DNA from: Saccoglossus kowalevskii
Lineage: Eukaryota; Hemichordata; Enteropneusta; Harrimaniidae
Direction of reading: 5' to 3'
Assembly (NCBI RefSeq): GCF_000003605.2
Contig: NW_003146559.1
Location: 1 to 22,317, forward strand
DNA: 22,317 bases
Positions 21,250 through 22,317 of this stretch are shown piece by piece. Each line of letters begins with the position of its first letter. The stretch's first letter is position 1. Made by a program: the position numbers and the translations under genes. Below the pieces are notes generated by a model. The model had not been told where the DNA came from, ran no database searches, and saw only the letters and a program-made list of their open reading frames with translations.

Positions 21250-22317
21250 GTGGGATATTCACCTCCCCACATTGCAAATCTGTCTGCTTTATTTTCTATG
21301 AGTGGTATGTCATCGGCTGATTATGTGGTCCAGGTAGCCAGTTGAGTGAGATATTCACCTCCTCATATTCCAAATCTTGTCTACTTTATTTGCTATGAGT
21401 GACATGTCATCGGCTGATTATGTGGTCCAGGGAGCCAGTTGAGTGAGATATTCACCTCCCCACATTGCAAATCTTGTCTGCTTTATTTGCTATGAGTGTC
21501 ATGTCATCGGCTGATTATGTGGTCCAGGGAGCCAGTTGAGTGGGGTATTCACCTCCTCACATTCCAAATCTTCTCTACTTTATTTGCTGTGAATGGCATG
21601 TCAGCGGCTGATTATGTGGTCCAGGGAGCCAGTTGAGTGGGATATTCACCTCCCCACATTGCAAATCTTGTCTGCTTTATTTGCTATGAGTGTCATGTCA
21701 TCGGCTGATTCTGTGGTCCAGGGAGCCAGTTGAGTGAGATATTCACCTCCCCACATTGCAAATCTTGTCTGCTTTATTTGCTATGAGTGTCATGTCATCG
21801 GCTGATTATGTGGTCCAGGGAGCCAGTTGAGTGAGATATTCACCTCCTCACATTGCAAATCTTGTCTGCTTTATTTGCTATGAGTGGTATGTCATCGGCT
21901 GATTATGTGGTCCAGGGAGCCAGTTGAGTGAGATATTCACCTCCCCATATTGCAAATCTTGTCTACTTTATTTGCTATGAGTGGCATGTCATCGGCTGAT
22001 TATGTGGTCCAGGGAGCCAGTTGGGTGGGATATTCACCTCCTTACATTCCAAATCTTGTCTACTTTATTTGCTATGAGTGGCATGTCATCGGCTAATTCT
22101 GTGGTCCAGGGAGCCAGTTGAGTGGGATATTCACCTCCCCACATTCCAAATCTTGTCTACTTTATTTGCTATGAGTGGCATGTCATCGGCTGATTCTGTG
22201 GTCCAGGGAGCCATTTGAGTGGGATATTCACCTCCCCACATTCCAAATCTTCTCTACTTTATTTGCTGTGAATGGCATGTCATCGGCTGATTCTGTGGTC
22301 CAGGAAGCCAGTTGAGT
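21250..22317 (+). repeat. right-hand monomers, 7-monomer spacing of a rare variant
   Basis: The left part (to about 21530) is the partner of 19119-19400. The rare CTTCTCTAC with GTGAATGGC occurs at 21570 and 22249, 679 bp (7 x 97) apart. CTCCCCAC and GTGTCATG alleles are common here. The array continues beyond the window; the last monomer is incomplete. Confidence 0.75.

Larger units (their letters stand above)
1338..22317 (+). repeat. 97 bp satellite DNA array, about 216 head-to-tail monomers, open at right edge
   Basis: The conserved landmark GTGGTCCAGGGAGCC recurs every 97 bp, for example at 2031 and 2128. Phased from GGCATGTCA, the monomer carries in order CGGCTGATTATG (10-21), GTGGTCCAGGGAGCC (22-36), CAGTTGAGTGGGATATTC (36-53), ACCTCCTCACATTGC (54-68), AAATCTTGTCTGC (69-81) and TTTATTTGCTATGAGT (82-97). 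All copies I followed have the same orientation. Length exceptions are few: +8 in the first copy, -1 near 1967, 5167, 8247, 9449 and 21281, +1 near 7508 and 9832, -3 in 11073-11101, -4 in total over 19641-19745. The consensus holds a single CpG (10-11). No transposon or gene interrupts the array. Function is unknown; pericentromeric, centromeric or interstitial heterochromatin are all possible. Confidence 0.98.

Noticed and set aside
1338-22317. CRISPR-like regular spacing
   Set aside because: The whole 97 bp unit is conserved, with no unique spacers between short repeats, and the context is eukaryotic.
1338-22317. CENP-B box in the monomer
   Set aside because: No match to the TTCG...A..CGGG pattern; the monomer has only one CpG.
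1338-22317. GTGAGT splice donors and CAG|G acceptors in each monomer
   Set aside because: GCTGTGAGT and GTCCAGGG match short splice consensus pieces, but no exon structure or transcript is implied and such matches are expected by chance.
1338-22317. Octamer (POU) site ATGCAAAT
   Set aside because: The monomer has ATTGCAAAT, which carries an extra T and does not match the octamer.
1-22317. tRNA, rRNA or other structured RNA genes
   Set aside because: No cloverleaf, rRNA core or snRNA-like segment was recognised on either strand by eye.

Overview
The window looks like metazoan nuclear DNA, probably from an invertebrate or a fish; the species cannot be fixed from the sequence. There are no bacterial genes, operons or ribosome binding sites. 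The left 1.3 kb is AT-rich and holds the 3' end of a decayed LINE retrotransposon, a short diverged tandem repeat, a stretch with a CCAAT-box / poly(A)-signal layout that may be LTR or terminal-exon debris, and an imperfect palindrome that ends beside the satellite.

From about 1338 to the right edge (about 21 kb) the window is one uninterrupted, head-to-tail satellite DNA array with a 97 bp monomer, roughly 216 copies, all in the same orientation and cut off by the window end. I saw no unrelated DNA inserted in it. The monomers differ mainly at a limited set of recurrent variant positions: tgattATG/tgattCTG, CATCGG/CAGTGG/CAGCGG/CAGCTG/CAACGG, GTGGG/GTGAG/GTGCG, TTGC/TTCC, CTACT/CTGCT, GCTATG/GCTGTG, GTGGC/GTGAC/GTGTC. 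Combinations of these variants reveal nested higher-order duplications at offsets of 2, 3, 7, 11, 13/14, 16, 22, 28 and 33 monomers. Where I checked, small departures from exact multiples of 97 are accounted for by visible 1-3 base indels.

Region by region: 1-452 LINE remnant; 453-515 nothing recognised; 516-735 AT-rich direct repeat of about 87-90 bp; 736-880 nothing recognised; 881-1183 possible LTR-like or terminal-exon-like debris; 1184-1320 inverted repeat; 1338-1640 diverged edge monomers; 1850-7070 a large duplicated block pair (28/33-monomer offset); 7068-7660 dimer-scale duplications; 7660-11190 monomers with irregular copies near 8.2-8.7 kb; 11190-13700 a 13/14-monomer tandem duplication; 14143-14724 a trimer duplication; 14563-17272 a 16-monomer higher-order repeat with a third partial copy at 19630-20525; 17850-19030 an 11-monomer duplicate of a rare variant; 19119-22317 mosaic blocks.

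No functional protein-coding gene, RNA gene or CRISPR array is supported. Open reading frames of about 65-100 codons in the array are a by-product of the monomer: 97 is 1 modulo 3, so the frame rotates with each copy. The interesting content is structural: higher-order satellite evolution, dyad symmetries repeated in most monomers, one-sided poly(A) hexamers, and the array edge.
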